Source: Amarolinea aalborgensis
Lineage (GTDB): Bacteria; Chloroflexota; Anaerolineae; SSC4; Amarolineaceae
DNA length: 64,000 nt
NCBI RefSeq assembly: GCF_900491745.1
Contig: NZ_UETR01000004.1
Coordinates: 334,347-398,346, forward strand
Direction: 5' to 3'
Each line of letters begins with the position of its first letter. The stretch's first letter is position 1. A program made the position numbers and the translations under genes. Shown here piece by piece: positions 42,268-51,527 of the stretch. The notes below the pieces were generated by a model. It worked only from the letters and a program-made list of their open reading frames with translations, had not been told where the DNA came from and did not search any database.

Positions 42268-44814
42268 ATGTCACGACGTTTCCGACTCGCCTTCAAATTG
42301 TTTCTTGGCCTTGGCCTGGTCGCACTCTTGGTCGCCGGGGGCATTTACGTCGTTGTACTGGCCGATTTGCCCGGGCCAGGGGCCGTGGCGCAGCGCGTGC
42401 AGCGGCCATCCACGCTGATCCTGGACCGCCATGGCCGCCTGCTGTACGAGGTGATTGATCCTGACGGCAGCAAGCAGGCCTCCGTGCCCCTGGCCGACAT
42501 GCCGTTGGCCTGTCAGCAGGCCGCGGTCGCGACCGAGGACAAGCATTTCTATCAGCATCCAGGCGTGGATCTCAGCGCCATCGGCCGCGCGCTGTGGCAA
42601 AACACCCAGGCCGGCGACACGATCAGCGGCGCTTCGACCATCACGCAGCAGGTGGCCCGCAACCTGCTCCTGAGCGCGGAGGAGCGCTACGAGCGGTCTG
42701 TGCGCCGTAAGCTGCGCGAGGCGTGGCTGGCCTGGCGCCTGGAGCAAGCCTTTAGCAAGGATCAACTGCTGGCGCTCTATCTGAATCAGGCCTATTTTGG
42801 CAATTTTGCCGTTGGCTTGGAAGCGGCCAGCCAGGCCTACTTTGGCGCGTCGGCGCGTGAACTGGACACGGCCCAGTGCGCCTTGCTCATCGGCCTGCTG
42901 CAATCTCCGGCGCGCTACAATCCCTTGTTATACGCCGACGCCGCGCGCCAACGGCAGGCCACGGTGCTCAACCTGATGGTCGAGCAGGGCTATCTGTCAG
43001 CCGATCAGGCCGAATTGGCCCGACAGGAGCCGCTGCAGTTCAACACCAACACGTTTCCCATCCGCGCGCCCCATTTCGTGATGTTCGTCAGCAGCCTGCT
43101 CGAACAGCAGCTCGGCGTGGATGCGCTGCGCCAGGGCGGTCTGCATGTCACCACGACCCTTGACCTGGACTGGCAAGAGGAAGGGCAGGCCATCGTGCAG
43201 CGCCGCCTGCGCCAGCTCAAGGAAGATCGCAAGGCGCCGCTGAGCCGCCGCGTGGATAACGCCGCCCTGGTGGCGCTCGATCCGCAGACGGGCGAGATCA
43301 TGGCGATGATCGGCAGCCCCGACTACTTCGATGATCGCATCCAGGGCAATGTCAACGCCGCGTTGAGCCTGCGCCAGCCCGGTTCGGCGATCAAGCCGCT
43401 GACCTACGCGGCGGCGTTCGATCCGGCGCGCGCGCAGGCGGCTGGCCGCGCGCCGCTCAATCCAGCCACGCTGGTGGCCGACGTGCGCACCGTTTTTCCC
43501 ACGCGTGAGGGCGAGCCGTATGTCCCGATGAACTATGACCTCGATTTCCACGGCCCGGTCTTGCTGCGCGATGCCTTGGGCAATTCCTTCAACATTCCGG
43601 CCGTCAAGGTGCTGCAGTTCATCGGCGTGCCGGCTTTAGTGGACCAGGCGCAGCGCCTGGGCATCTCGTCATTCGTACAGGCGGATGATCTGGGCCTGGC
43701 CTTGACTCTGGGCGGCGGCGAAGTGCGTCTCCTGGAATTGACCGCCGCGTACGGCGCGTTTGCCAGCGGCGGCCGCCGCGTGTCCCCGGTTGCCATCTTG
43801 AAGATCGAGAACGACGCCGGTCAGACCCTGCCGGGAATGGGCCAGGCCGGGCCGCGCCCGCAAGTGCTCAGCCCGCAGGTGGCCTACCTGATTACCGACA
43901 TTCTGAGCGACAATGAGGCGCGCGTGCGCACCTTCGGCCGCAACAGCCTGCTGCGCCTTTCCGGCGACCGGCCGGCCGCGGTCAAAACAGGCACCACCAC
44001 CGATTGGAAAGATAACTGGACGGTGGGGTATACTCCACAACTGGTGGTGGGCGTCTGGGTGGGCAACGCCGACAATGCCTCGATGATCGGCGTCAGCGGC
44101 GTCACCGGCGCGGCGCCGATTTGGCACGATTTCATGGAGACGGCGCTGCGTAATACCCCGGCGCAGCCGTTCGGGCGTCCGCCAGGCCTGGTGGAAATGG
44201 AAATCTGCGCGGATTCGGGCCAATTGCCCACCGATCTCTGTCCCTATCGGCGCCGCGAGATTTTCATCGCCTGTCCTGGCCAGGCGTGCGCGCCCACGCA
44301 GACCGATACGATGCACCAACGCATCACCCTGGACGGCCGCACGATGCAGCGGGCCGCGCCTGAGGCGCCTCCCGCGTATCGCGTGGACAGGGTCTTTTGG
44401 GTGCTGCCGCCGGAGCTGCAGGAATGGGCGCGTACGCACGGCATTGCGCAGCCGCCCCCACAAACGGCAGCCGTGACCATCGGCGGTCAGGCGGCCGTTG
44501 CTCCCGTCGCTGTGCTTTCGGCGGGCACGCGCGCGCCGCTGACCCTGACCAGCCCGGATCCGGCACGCGTCTACCGCCTGAGCCGCGCCGCGCCTCCCGG
44601 TACGCAGCAGATCGAAATTGCCGCGCAGAGCGATCTGCCGCTGCGTGAGCTGACCCTGACGGTGAACGGTCAACCGTTATGGCAGCAGCAGGCCGCCTAC
44701 GCCAGCGCCTGGTGGCAGCTGCAAGCGGGAGAGTATACGTTCCAGGCCGTTGGAATCACAACGGCTGGCGAAAGGATTCAGAGTGCGCCGATCACCATCA
44801 CGGTGGTCGGATGA
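42268..44814 (+). CDS. pbpC: Penicillin-binding protein 1C (transglycosylase-transpeptidase)
   Basis: An 848-residue bifunctional class A PBP, starting at an ATG after GAGGTG. One N-terminal membrane span is followed by a GT51 domain with ATEDKHFYQHPGVD (catalytic Glu at about 90), GASTITQQVARNL and RKLREAWLAWRLE. The transpeptidase domain has SAIK (Ser373), SFN (Ser440) and KTGT (Lys573). The C-terminal 100 residues form the BiPBP_C domain typical of PbpC. It builds and crosslinks peptidoglycan outside the membrane. The alpha-2-macroglobulin gene follows after 74 bases, the partner arrangement seen in many bacteria. Confidence 0.94.
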   Translation: MSRRFRLAFKLFLGLGLVALLVAGGIYVVVLADLPGPGAVAQRVQRPSTLILDRHGRLLYEVIDPDGSKQASVPLADMPLACQQAAVATEDKHFYQHPGVDLSAIGRALWQNTQAGDTISGASTITQQVARNLLLSAEERYERSVRRKLREAWLAWRLEQAFSKDQLLALYLNQAYFGNFAVGLEAASQAYFGASARELDTAQCALLIGLLQSPARYNPLLYADAARQRQATVLNLMVEQGYLSADQAELARQEPLQFNTNTFPIRAPHFVMFVSSLLEQQLGVDALRQGGLHVTTTLDLDWQEEGQAIVQRRLRQLKEDRKAPLSRRVDNAALVALDPQTGEIMAMIGSPDYFDDRIQGNVNAALSLRQPGSAIKPLTYAAAFDPARAQAAGRAPLNPATLVADVRTVFPTREGEPYVPMNYDLDFHGPVLLRDALGNSFNIPAVKVLQFIGVPALVDQAQRLGISSFVQADDLGLALTLGGGEVRLLELTAAYGAFASGGRRVSPVAILKIENDAGQTLPGMGQAGPRPQVLSPQVAYLITDILSDNEARVRTFGRNSLLRLSGDRPAAVKTGTTTDWKDNWTVGYTPQLVVGVWVGNADNASMIGVSGVTGAAPIWHDFMETALRNTPAQPFGRPPGLVEMEICADSGQLPTDLCPYRRREIFIACPGQACAPTQTDTMHQRITLDGRTMQRAAPEAPPAYRVDRVFWVLPPELQEWARTHGIAQPPPQTAAVTIGGQAAVAPVAVLSAGTRAPLTLTSPDPARVYRLSRAAPPGTQQIEIAAQSDLPLRELTLTVNGQPLWQQQAAYASAWWQLQAGEYTFQAVGITTAGERIQSAPITITVVG

Positions 44815-44818
44815 CATC

Positions 44819-44839
44819 GCGAGAAACCGGGTTTCTCGC
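44819..44839. other. Hairpin between pbpC and the macroglobulin gene
   Basis: GCGAGAAACC and GGTTTCTCGC are perfect 10-base arms around a single base. No T-run follows, so it is more likely an RNA stability or attenuation element than a terminator, leaving the two genes in one operon. Confidence 0.45.
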
Positions 44840-44888
44840 AGAAATCGGGTGTCTGAAGAACTTACTTCTAAAGGTAGGAGCAAAAACG

Positions 44889-47800
44889 ATGAGATTCACA
44901 CACATGCCAAAATCACGACTCGTCAATCTTCTTTTCCTGGTCTTGTTGATCGTGGGGCCGCTGCTCAGCGCGTGTGCGCAGCCGACCCCGACGCCCGCGC
45001 CCAACCCGCGCGACGCAACGCCGCAGCCAATCGGCAGCCCTTTTCCGTTGAAACTGACTCCCGACGTCGCCACGCCAGAACCGACTGCAGTCCCCTTGCC
45101 ACCCACGGTGGTAGCCGTGCAGCCCGAGCGCGGCGAAGAGCAGCCGCTTGATGCGCCGGTGCGCATTGTCTTCGACCAGGCGATGGACGCCGCGGCCACG
45201 CAAACATCGTTCCAAATCGCGCCAGAGGCGCCTGGTTCCACCGAGGTCATGGGCAACACGCTGGTCTGGAAGCCGGGCAAGCCGCTGGCACGCGCCACGC
45301 GTTATGACATCACGCTGGCGGGCGCGAAGAGCAGCGCGGGCTTGGCGATGAGTCAGCCGCTGCAGTTCCGCTTTGTCACCGTAGGCTACCTGGAAGTGAC
45401 GAGCACCAACCCGACGAACGGTGCGCAGGATATTACCACCGACACCGGCATCACGCTGGTCTTCAACCGACCTGTCGTGCCGCTGACCAGCATAGAGCAG
45501 CAGAAGGACCTGCCGCAGCCGCTGACATTCACGCCCGCGGTTAAGGGCAGCGGGCGTTGGATCAACACGAGCATCTACAGCTTCAAGCCCGAGCTGCCGC
45601 TGCTGGCAGCCACGACGTACTCGGTCAGCGTGACTAGCACGTTGACCGATACGACGGGCGGGGTCCTGGCTGAGCCGTATGCCTGGAGCTTCACTACCAC
45701 CAATCCGATCGTGCAGCGAGTGACGCCGGAAGCCAGCGCGAATGCGATCCTGCCTTCGCAAACCTTCTCCGTCACCTTCAGCCAGCCGATGGATCAGGCC
45801 AGCACGGAGACAGCCTTTAGCCTGGTCAGCGACAAGGGCGCAGCGCCCGGTAAATTCATCTGGACCGAGGACAGCCGCGAACTGAACTTCAAGCCGGAGG
45901 CCGCGTTGACCTTTGGCGCAGCCTACACCTTGACGGTTACGACTGATGCCAAGGCCTATGGCGGCGTCGGCGGCCTGCGGTCGGGGTTCACCGCCTCGTA
46001 CCGGGTGATCGCCCTGCCTGGCATTCTGAAGACCGAACCGTTGAATGGCGCCACGAATCTCAACCCCGTGGGCGCGGTGCAGATTTACTTCACCGGCGCC
46101 ATCAGTGAGGCCACGGTTGCCAACGCGTTGACGATTACACCTGTCCTGACGACCACCCAGGTTGTTACCTACTTCAACTCCTATGACAATCGTTTGTTCG
46201 TCACCTGGCCGCAGGAGGCTCGCACCACCTACACGGTGACGCTCAAAGGCACGGTGGGCGATAACTACGGCCACACGCTGGGTTCCAACTTTGTCTTGAC
46301 TTTTACCACGGGCGATTTCAACCCGTTTGTGCAGTTGAATGTGGCCGGGCCGATTGGCACGTACAACGCCTATACACGCACGGTGGCGAGCATCTTGCAT
46401 CGCAACGTCACTGATGTGGATCTGGCGTTGTACCAGCTGAGCGAGGCCCAGTTCTTGCGCTTGACCGGTGAGAACAGTTGGGAAACGCAGCGCAATGCGC
46501 GCATGGATAAGAAGGATTTGCTGCGCCAATGGCGCGTGCGTCCGCCTGCCGAACGCAATCGCTCCCAGGTCTGGTTCGAGCCGCTGGTGCTGGACGGCAA
46601 CAAGCCTCTCGCACCTGGCCTCTACTACCTGATCGTGTCATCGCCTGAGGCGCCCGTCAAACCGCCGGCCGAGGGGCAAAGCCCTGAACCGCCCGGCCAG
46701 ATCATCGCCATTTCGCGTGAGAACGTCTTCATCAAGTCGTCGCCGCGCGACAGCCTGGTTTGGGTGACCGATCTGAAGACCGGACAACCCGTCGCTGGTG
46801 CGCCGGTGCGTCTGATTGATGAAAAGGGTCTCAAACGATCCGGCGTCACCGACGCGAACGGCGTTTATTCAACCACGCTGGAAACGCGCGATGTCTATCG
46901 CCCGCTGCTGGCAATTGTGGGTCAGCCCGGCCAGGATGACTTCGGCGTCGTCAACACGCGCTGGACTGACGGCGTTGATCTCTGGAACTTTGGCCTGGAT
47001 GGCCTGTACGGCGAGACGTATGTGGCCCCCTACACGGCCTACCTGTACACAGACCGGCCGATCTACCGCCCAGGGCAGACGGTTTACTTCAAGGGCATCA
47101 TCCGCCTGGACAATGACGCCCGTTACCGCCTGCCTGATCTCAAACAGGTGCCGATCGTCATCACCGACCAGACTGGCAACGAAGTCTTCCGCCGCACCCT
47201 GGACCTCAACCCGCTGGGCACCTTCAACGGCGAACTGAAGCTGGCCGATGAGGCGACGCTGGGTTACTATAATGTGAATGCTCAACTCAGCCCCGATTTC
47301 ACCAGCAGCACAGCCTTCCAGGTGGCGGAGTACCGCAAGCCTGAGTACGAGATGACCGTCAACGCAGCGCAGCCAGAGTATCGCCAGGGGGATGCCATTA
47401 CGGTGACAGCCCAGGCTAACTACTTCTTTGGCGGCGCAGTCAAAGATGCCAATGTGCGCTGGACGCTCTTCAGCACCGATGCCACCTTTGATTACAAGGG
47501 CGAAGGCAACTACAGCTTCAGCGACATCACCACCTGGGAACGTCTACAAACCAACGGCCCTTACGGTGAGCGTATCGCGGAAGGGACTGGGAAGACGGAT
47601 GCGCAGGGGCGCTTCGTGATCAGCGTGCCGGCCCAGAACCCCAAGGCCAAGCAGAGTCAACGCTTCACCTTCGAAGTCAGCCTGATGGACTTGAACAACC
47701 AGGAGGTCTCTGGTTCCACGAACGTGGTGGTGCACCTGGCTGACTTCTATGTGGGCGTGATGCCTGCAGACTATGTTGGCCTGGCTGGCAAGACGATGGA

Positions 47801-50800
47801 TATCAACTTGATTACGGTTGACCCAGAGAGCCAGCCGGCGCCCAGCATACCGCTGACCATCACCGTGGCCAAGGCCGAGTGGTTCAACGTGCAGGAGCGC
47901 GATGACAGCGGCCGCTTCTTCTGGGCCAGCAAAGTCAAAGAGACGCCGGTATTCACAACGACGGTTACGACCGGCCCCGACGGTAAGGCAGTGACGTCGT
48001 GGAAGCCAGCGCAAGGCGGGCAGTACCTGGTGCGTGCGGCATCGGTGGACGCGCACGGCCGACCGATTCGCAGCGCGGCTTTCCTGTGGGTCAGCGGCAG
48101 CCCGAACGAGTATGTGAGCTGGCGGCGAGAGAACAACGACCGCCTGGAACTGATCCTGGACAAGCAGAGTTATAAGCCAGGCGACGTCGCGCGCGTGCTG
48201 GTGCCGTCGCCTTTCCAGGGCGAGGTCACCGCGCTGCTTACGGTGGAGCGCGGCCGCACCTACACGCATCAACTGCTCAAGCTCACTTCGAACAGCACAA
48301 CAGTCGAAGTGCCGATTGAGCCAATCTTCGCGCCCAACATATTCGTCTCGGCAATGCTGGTTCAGGGGCAGGACGCGTCCGAGGACTTGCCGCAGTTCCG
48401 GCTGGGCTATTCCCGGCTGATTCCCGTTTCCACGGAGCAGCAGCAGATCAAGTTGACCATCACGCCCAGTGCTGCCAATCTCGGCCCGCGCGACACGGTC
48501 AGCTTCACGCTGCAGGCGATGGATTATCTGAGCAAACCAGTGCAAGCGGAGGTGTCGTTGGCCCTGGTTGACAAGGCCGTGTTGGCCCTGGCTGATCCGT
48601 TAGCGCCGCCCCTGCTCGATGCGTTCTACCGCCAGCGCGGGCTAGGCGTGATGACTGCAGCCACCCTGGTGCTGAACATTGACCGCATCAACTTGCAGCA
48701 AGCGCGCGGCACCAAAGGCGGCGGCGGCGGCGGCGACGTAGGGCTGATGCTCGTGCGCTCAGAGTTCCCGGATATTGCGCTCTGGCGCGCGGATGTGATG
48801 ACGGGCGCCGATGGCAAGGCTACAGTCAGCGTGCGCTTGCCGGATAACCTGACGACCTGGCGCATGGTGGCCAAGGCCGTGACGGCTGACACAGCCGTCG
48901 GCGAGGCCCTGGCCGATGTGCAGGTCTCGCGGCCGCTGCTCGTGCGCCCGGTGCTGCCGCGTTTCTTCGTAGCTGGCGATCAAGCCGAGATTGCGGCTAT
49001 TGTCACCAACAACACCGATGAAGCGCAGAAGGCGGATGTCAGTCTGTCGGCGCAGGGGCTGGAGTTAGGCGCCGCCCCGCAGCAAACCGTGGATGTGCCA
49101 GCGCAAGGCGTGGTCAAGGTGCGTTGGCCGGTGACGGTGCAGCCAGGCGATGAGGTCTCGATCAAGTTCACGGCCCTGGCCGCCAAACTGAACGATGCGG
49201 TGCAAATCAAGCTGCCGGTCTATCGCTACACCACGCCGGAAGTGGTTGGCACTTCGGGTCAAGTGGACCAGGGCGTTGGCCGCCTGGAAACGGTGATGCT
49301 GCCGCCGAACGCGATCAAGGATCAAGGCGAACTGCTGCTCACGCTGGAGCCGTCGCTGGCCGCTGGTATGCAGAGCGGGCTGAACTACCTGGAGCACTAC
49401 CCGTATGAGTGCACCGAGCAGACACTGAGCCGTTTCCTGCCCAACGTGATGACCTACCGTGCGCTCAAGCAGCTCGGCATTGACCGGCCCGATCTGGCGA
49501 ACACGCTGCCCTCGCAGGTGGCCGTCGGCTTGCAGCGTCTCTACAATCGTCAGAACATAGACGGCGGTTGGGGCTGGTGGTCGGCCGAGGAGAGCAACCC
49601 GTTTGTGAGCGGCTATGTGGTCTTTGGCCTCGTGCAGGCGCGCCAGGCCGGCATCGCCGTGGATAGCAGGGTGTTGGACCGCGGCCTGCGTTTTGTGGAA
49701 CGTCAACTCAAGGCAACGAAGGACCTGGCGGGTTATGAGACGAATCAGCAGGCCTTCTTGCTCTACGTCCTGGCCGAGGGCGGGCGGGGATCGGTGGGCC
49801 GCAGCGTGGCGCTGTTCGATGCGCGCGAACGCCTGGCCAATTACGGCAAGGCTTACCTGGCCCTGGCGCTCAGCACGCTGGACGCCACGCAAACCGGGGG
49901 CGCGCCGCCGACACCATCGCCGCTGTTCACCACGACCATCACCGTGACTGTGCCTACGGCGCAGCCAACGCCGGCCGCGCAGAATCCCGATGCGCCGACC
50001 GACACGCCGGCGCCTACCGCGACATCTGTTCCTGAGCCGACGGTGGCTGTTACAACCAGCTTGCGCACGCTGGCCGGAACCCTGCTGGACGATCTGCGCG
50101 GCGCGGCCATCGAGAGCGCGGCTGGGGCGCACTGGCAGGAAAAAAATGTGGACTACTGGACGATGAACACCGACATTCGCAGCACGGCCATCATCCTGTC
50201 CGCGTTTGCCCGGCTGCGGCCTGAAGATGCCGTTGGCCCCAACGTGGTGCGCTGGTTGATGACCGTGCGCAAGACTGGCGCGTGGGAAACGACCCAGGAG
50301 ACCGTTTGGTCCATCCTGGCCCTGACCGATTGGATGGTGGCGAGCGGCGAATTGAAGGGCAACTACTCCTACCGCGTGGCGTTCAACGGTCAATCGCTGG
50401 CCGAAGGCGCGGTTAGCCCGCAGACGGTGGATCAAACGGTGACGCTGCGCAAAGAGGTCACTGAGATGTTCAACGACCGCGCGAATGCATTGGCTTTCGA
50501 GCGTTACACCACCGGGACGCAGACAGGCGAAGGGCGCCTCTACTACTCCGCGTATCTGCGCTACTTCCTGCCCGTGGAGCAGCTGCAAGCGCGCGATCGT
50601 GGGCTCTCGATCCATCGTGAGTACAGCCTGGAAAACTGCGGGCAGAAGGCCGGCGAAACCTGCCCGGTCATCACCGCGGCCAAGGTAGGCGATGTGATCA
50701 ATGTGAAGCTGACGCTGGTTGTGCCTAGTGATCTGCACTACGCGGTGATCGAGGATCCGCTCCCGGCCGGCGCGGAGGCGGTGGACACCAGCCTGAAGAC

Positions 50801-51071
50801 GACACGGCAGAGTGCGCAAGGGCCCGAGCTGCAGCCGCAGGAGAGCAGCGATGGCTGGTACTTCTGGCTGCCCAATCACAGCGAACTGCGCGATGAGAAG
50901 GTGGCGCTCTTTGCCACCTACCTGCCACGCGGCACCTACACGTATAGCTATCAAATGCGAGCCAGTTTGCCAGGGCGCTTCATGACGCTCCCAGCGACCG
51001 GCTACGAAATGTACTTCCCTGACGTGTGGGGACGCAGCGATGGCGGTGTGTTCAATGTCGCCGCGCAGTAG
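44889..51071 (+). CDS. Bacterial alpha-2-macroglobulin lipoprotein with thioester
   Basis: A 2060-residue protein, start at an ATG after GGTAGGAG. A lipoprotein signal ends at LLSAC (Cys29), then a short Thr-Pro linker. Four or so Big_5-like Ig domains (about 75-475) precede the macroglobulin core: MG2 with YTDRPIYRPGQTVYFKG, a glycine-rich bait-region stretch (KGGGGGGDVGL), PDIALWRADVMTGADGKA, and the thioester domain with ECTEQTLSRF (Cys about 1508). The thioester domain is interrupted by a Thr/Pro insertion of about 45 residues (49905-50050). The family traps proteases by covalent capture; with PbpC it is thought to guard the cell wall. Confidence 0.94.
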   Translation: MRFTHMPKSRLVNLLFLVLLIVGPLLSACAQPTPTPAPNPRDATPQPIGSPFPLKLTPDVATPEPTAVPLPPTVVAVQPERGEEQPLDAPVRIVFDQAMDAAATQTSFQIAPEAPGSTEVMGNTLVWKPGKPLARATRYDITLAGAKSSAGLAMSQPLQFRFVTVGYLEVTSTNPTNGAQDITTDTGITLVFNRPVVPLTSIEQQKDLPQPLTFTPAVKGSGRWINTSIYSFKPELPLLAATTYSVSVTSTLTDTTGGVLAEPYAWSFTTTNPIVQRVTPEASANAILPSQTFSVTFSQPMDQASTETAFSLVSDKGAAPGKFIWTEDSRELNFKPEAALTFGAAYTLTVTTDAKAYGGVGGLRSGFTASYRVIALPGILKTEPLNGATNLNPVGAVQIYFTGAISEATVANALTITPVLTTTQVVTYFNSYDNRLFVTWPQEARTTYTVTLKGTVGDNYGHTLGSNFVLTFTTGDFNPFVQLNVAGPIGTYNAYTRTVASILHRNVTDVDLALYQLSEAQFLRLTGENSWETQRNARMDKKDLLRQWRVRPPAERNRSQVWFEPLVLDGNKPLAPGLYYLIVSSPEAPVKPPAEGQSPEPPGQIIAISRENVFIKSSPRDSLVWVTDLKTGQPVAGAPVRLIDEKGLKRSGVTDANGVYSTTLETRDVYRPLLAIVGQPGQDDFGVVNTRWTDGVDLWNFGLDGLYGETYVAPYTAYLYTDRPIYRPGQTVYFKGIIRLDNDARYRLPDLKQVPIVITDQTGNEVFRRTLDLNPLGTFNGELKLADEATLGYYNVNAQLSPDFTSSTAFQVAEYRKPEYEMTVNAAQPEYRQGDAITVTAQANYFFGGAVKDANVRWTLFSTDATFDYKGEGNYSFSDITTWERLQTNGPYGERIAEGTGKTDAQGRFVISVPAQNPKAKQSQRFTFEVSLMDLNNQEVSGSTNVVVHLADFYVGVMPADYVGLAGKTMDINLITVDPESQPAPSIPLTITVAKAEWFNVQERDDSGRFFWASKVKETPVFTTTVTTGPDGKAVTSWKPAQGGQYLVRAASVDAHGRPIRSAAFLWVSGSPNEYVSWRRENNDRLELILDKQSYKPGDVARVLVPSPFQGEVTALLTVERGRTYTHQLLKLTSNSTTVEVPIEPIFAPNIFVSAMLVQGQDASEDLPQFRLGYSRLIPVSTEQQQIKLTITPSAANLGPRDTVSFTLQAMDYLSKPVQAEVSLALVDKAVLALADPLAPPLLDAFYRQRGLGVMTAATLVLNIDRINLQQARGTKGGGGGGDVGLMLVRSEFPDIALWRADVMTGADGKATVSVRLPDNLTTWRMVAKAVTADTAVGEALADVQVSRPLLVRPVLPRFFVAGDQAEIAAIVTNNTDEAQKADVSLSAQGLELGAAPQQTVDVPAQGVVKVRWPVTVQPGDEVSIKFTALAAKLNDAVQIKLPVYRYTTPEVVGTSGQVDQGVGRLETVMLPPNAIKDQGELLLTLEPSLAAGMQSGLNYLEHYPYECTEQTLSRFLPNVMTYRALKQLGIDRPDLANTLPSQVAVGLQRLYNRQNIDGGWGWWSAEESNPFVSGYVVFGLVQARQAGIAVDSRVLDRGLRFVERQLKATKDLAGYETNQQAFLLYVLAEGGRGSVGRSVALFDARERLANYGKAYLALALSTLDATQTGGAPPTPSPLFTTTITVTVPTAQPTPAAQNPDAPTDTPAPTATSVPEPTVAVTTSLRTLAGTLLDDLRGAAIESAAGAHWQEKNVDYWTMNTDIRSTAIILSAFARLRPEDAVGPNVVRWLMTVRKTGAWETTQETVWSILALTDWMVASGELKGNYSYRVAFNGQSLAEGAVSPQTVDQTVTLRKEVTEMFNDRANALAFERYTTGTQTGEGRLYYSAYLRYFLPVEQLQARDRGLSIHREYSLENCGQKAGETCPVITAAKVGDVINVKLTLVVPSDLHYAVIEDPLPAGAEAVDTSLKTTRQSAQGPELQPQESSDGWYFWLPNHSELRDEKVALFATYLPRGTYTYSYQMRASLPGRFMTLPATGYEMYFPDVWGRSDGGVFNVAAQ

Positions 51072-51083
51072 GGTTTGACAGAC

Positions 51084-51120
51084 CGATGACAGCGCCGGGC
51101 CCAGCCTGGCGCTGTCATCG
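51084..51120. terminator. Strong hairpin after the macroglobulin gene
   Basis: Perfect 13-base arms (CGATGACAGCGCC and complement, 51084-51096 and 51108-51120) with an 11-base loop, starting 13 bases after the stop codon. There is no T-run, so it may be a processing or Rho-assisted end rather than a classical intrinsic terminator. Confidence 0.55.
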
Positions 51121-51173
51121 CGATGATGGTGAGTCGTCGTTCTGTGGCCGCTTGTCGCGGCGGGGCGTGTTGT

Positions 51174-51202
51174 TTGATGTTGGCCCTGAATCGTGTTACA
51201 AT
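51174..51202 (+). promoter_or_regulatory. Promoter for the MgtE-N/CBS and NRAMP genes
   Basis: TTGATG at 51174-51179 and TACAAT at 51197-51202 with a 17-base spacer. The start is expected near 51209, leaving an unusually long leader of about 320 bases before the ATG at 51528. Confidence 0.72.
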
Positions 51203-51527
51203 TATCACGAATGTACGTGCGCCAAACTCGTTTTACAAGGAGCTACAGACGCTTTCGTCACCCCCGAACGCTTCGGTAATTACAATGAATTCTGATTCAC
51301 AGCCTGCTAAACAGAGCAATCCTCGGCAGTTGCTCGCTCCCGTTCAATGCCGAGAAAATCATGGCAGCTGCCGGACTGATGGCGCCGCCGCATCTTTCGC
51401 ACACCTCGCCTTGCTCTGACCCTGCACCTGCGCCGGGTCTTCCGCAGGCGCGCGGAAGAGTCGGCGTCATCTCTCTCAACTGATTGCCCCAAGACATCAT
51501 TGATTCGTCATGCCGCGGGAGGTGCCC
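51203..51527 (+). promoter_or_regulatory. Long structured 5' leader of the magnesium-transport-like operon
   Basis: About 320 bases with no convincing gene. Stems visible by eye are CTCGGCA/TGCCGAG (51322-51328 with 51348-51354) and TCTTCCGC/GCGGAAGA (51438-51445 with 51452-51459). The second interleaves with GCGCC/GGCGC (51430-51434 with 51447-51451), which could be an alternative fold or a pseudoknot. The conserved GGTGAGGC core of the M-box riboswitch is not seen. A regulatory role is inferred from length and the genes controlled. Confidence 0.4.

Noticed and set aside
44913..46529. A 538-codon open frame on the minus strand
   Set aside because: Antisense to the start of the macroglobulin gene, whose signal peptide and domains are clear; no family features.
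49065..50954. A 629-codon open frame on the minus strand
   Set aside because: It lies wholly inside the alpha-2-macroglobulin gene, is rich in Arg/His/Gln as expected for the complement of a GC-rich gene, and has no recognisable domain.
51203..51527. M-box magnesium riboswitch
   Set aside because: The conserved GGTGAGGC-type core and the following conserved loops are not present; only generic stems are seen.
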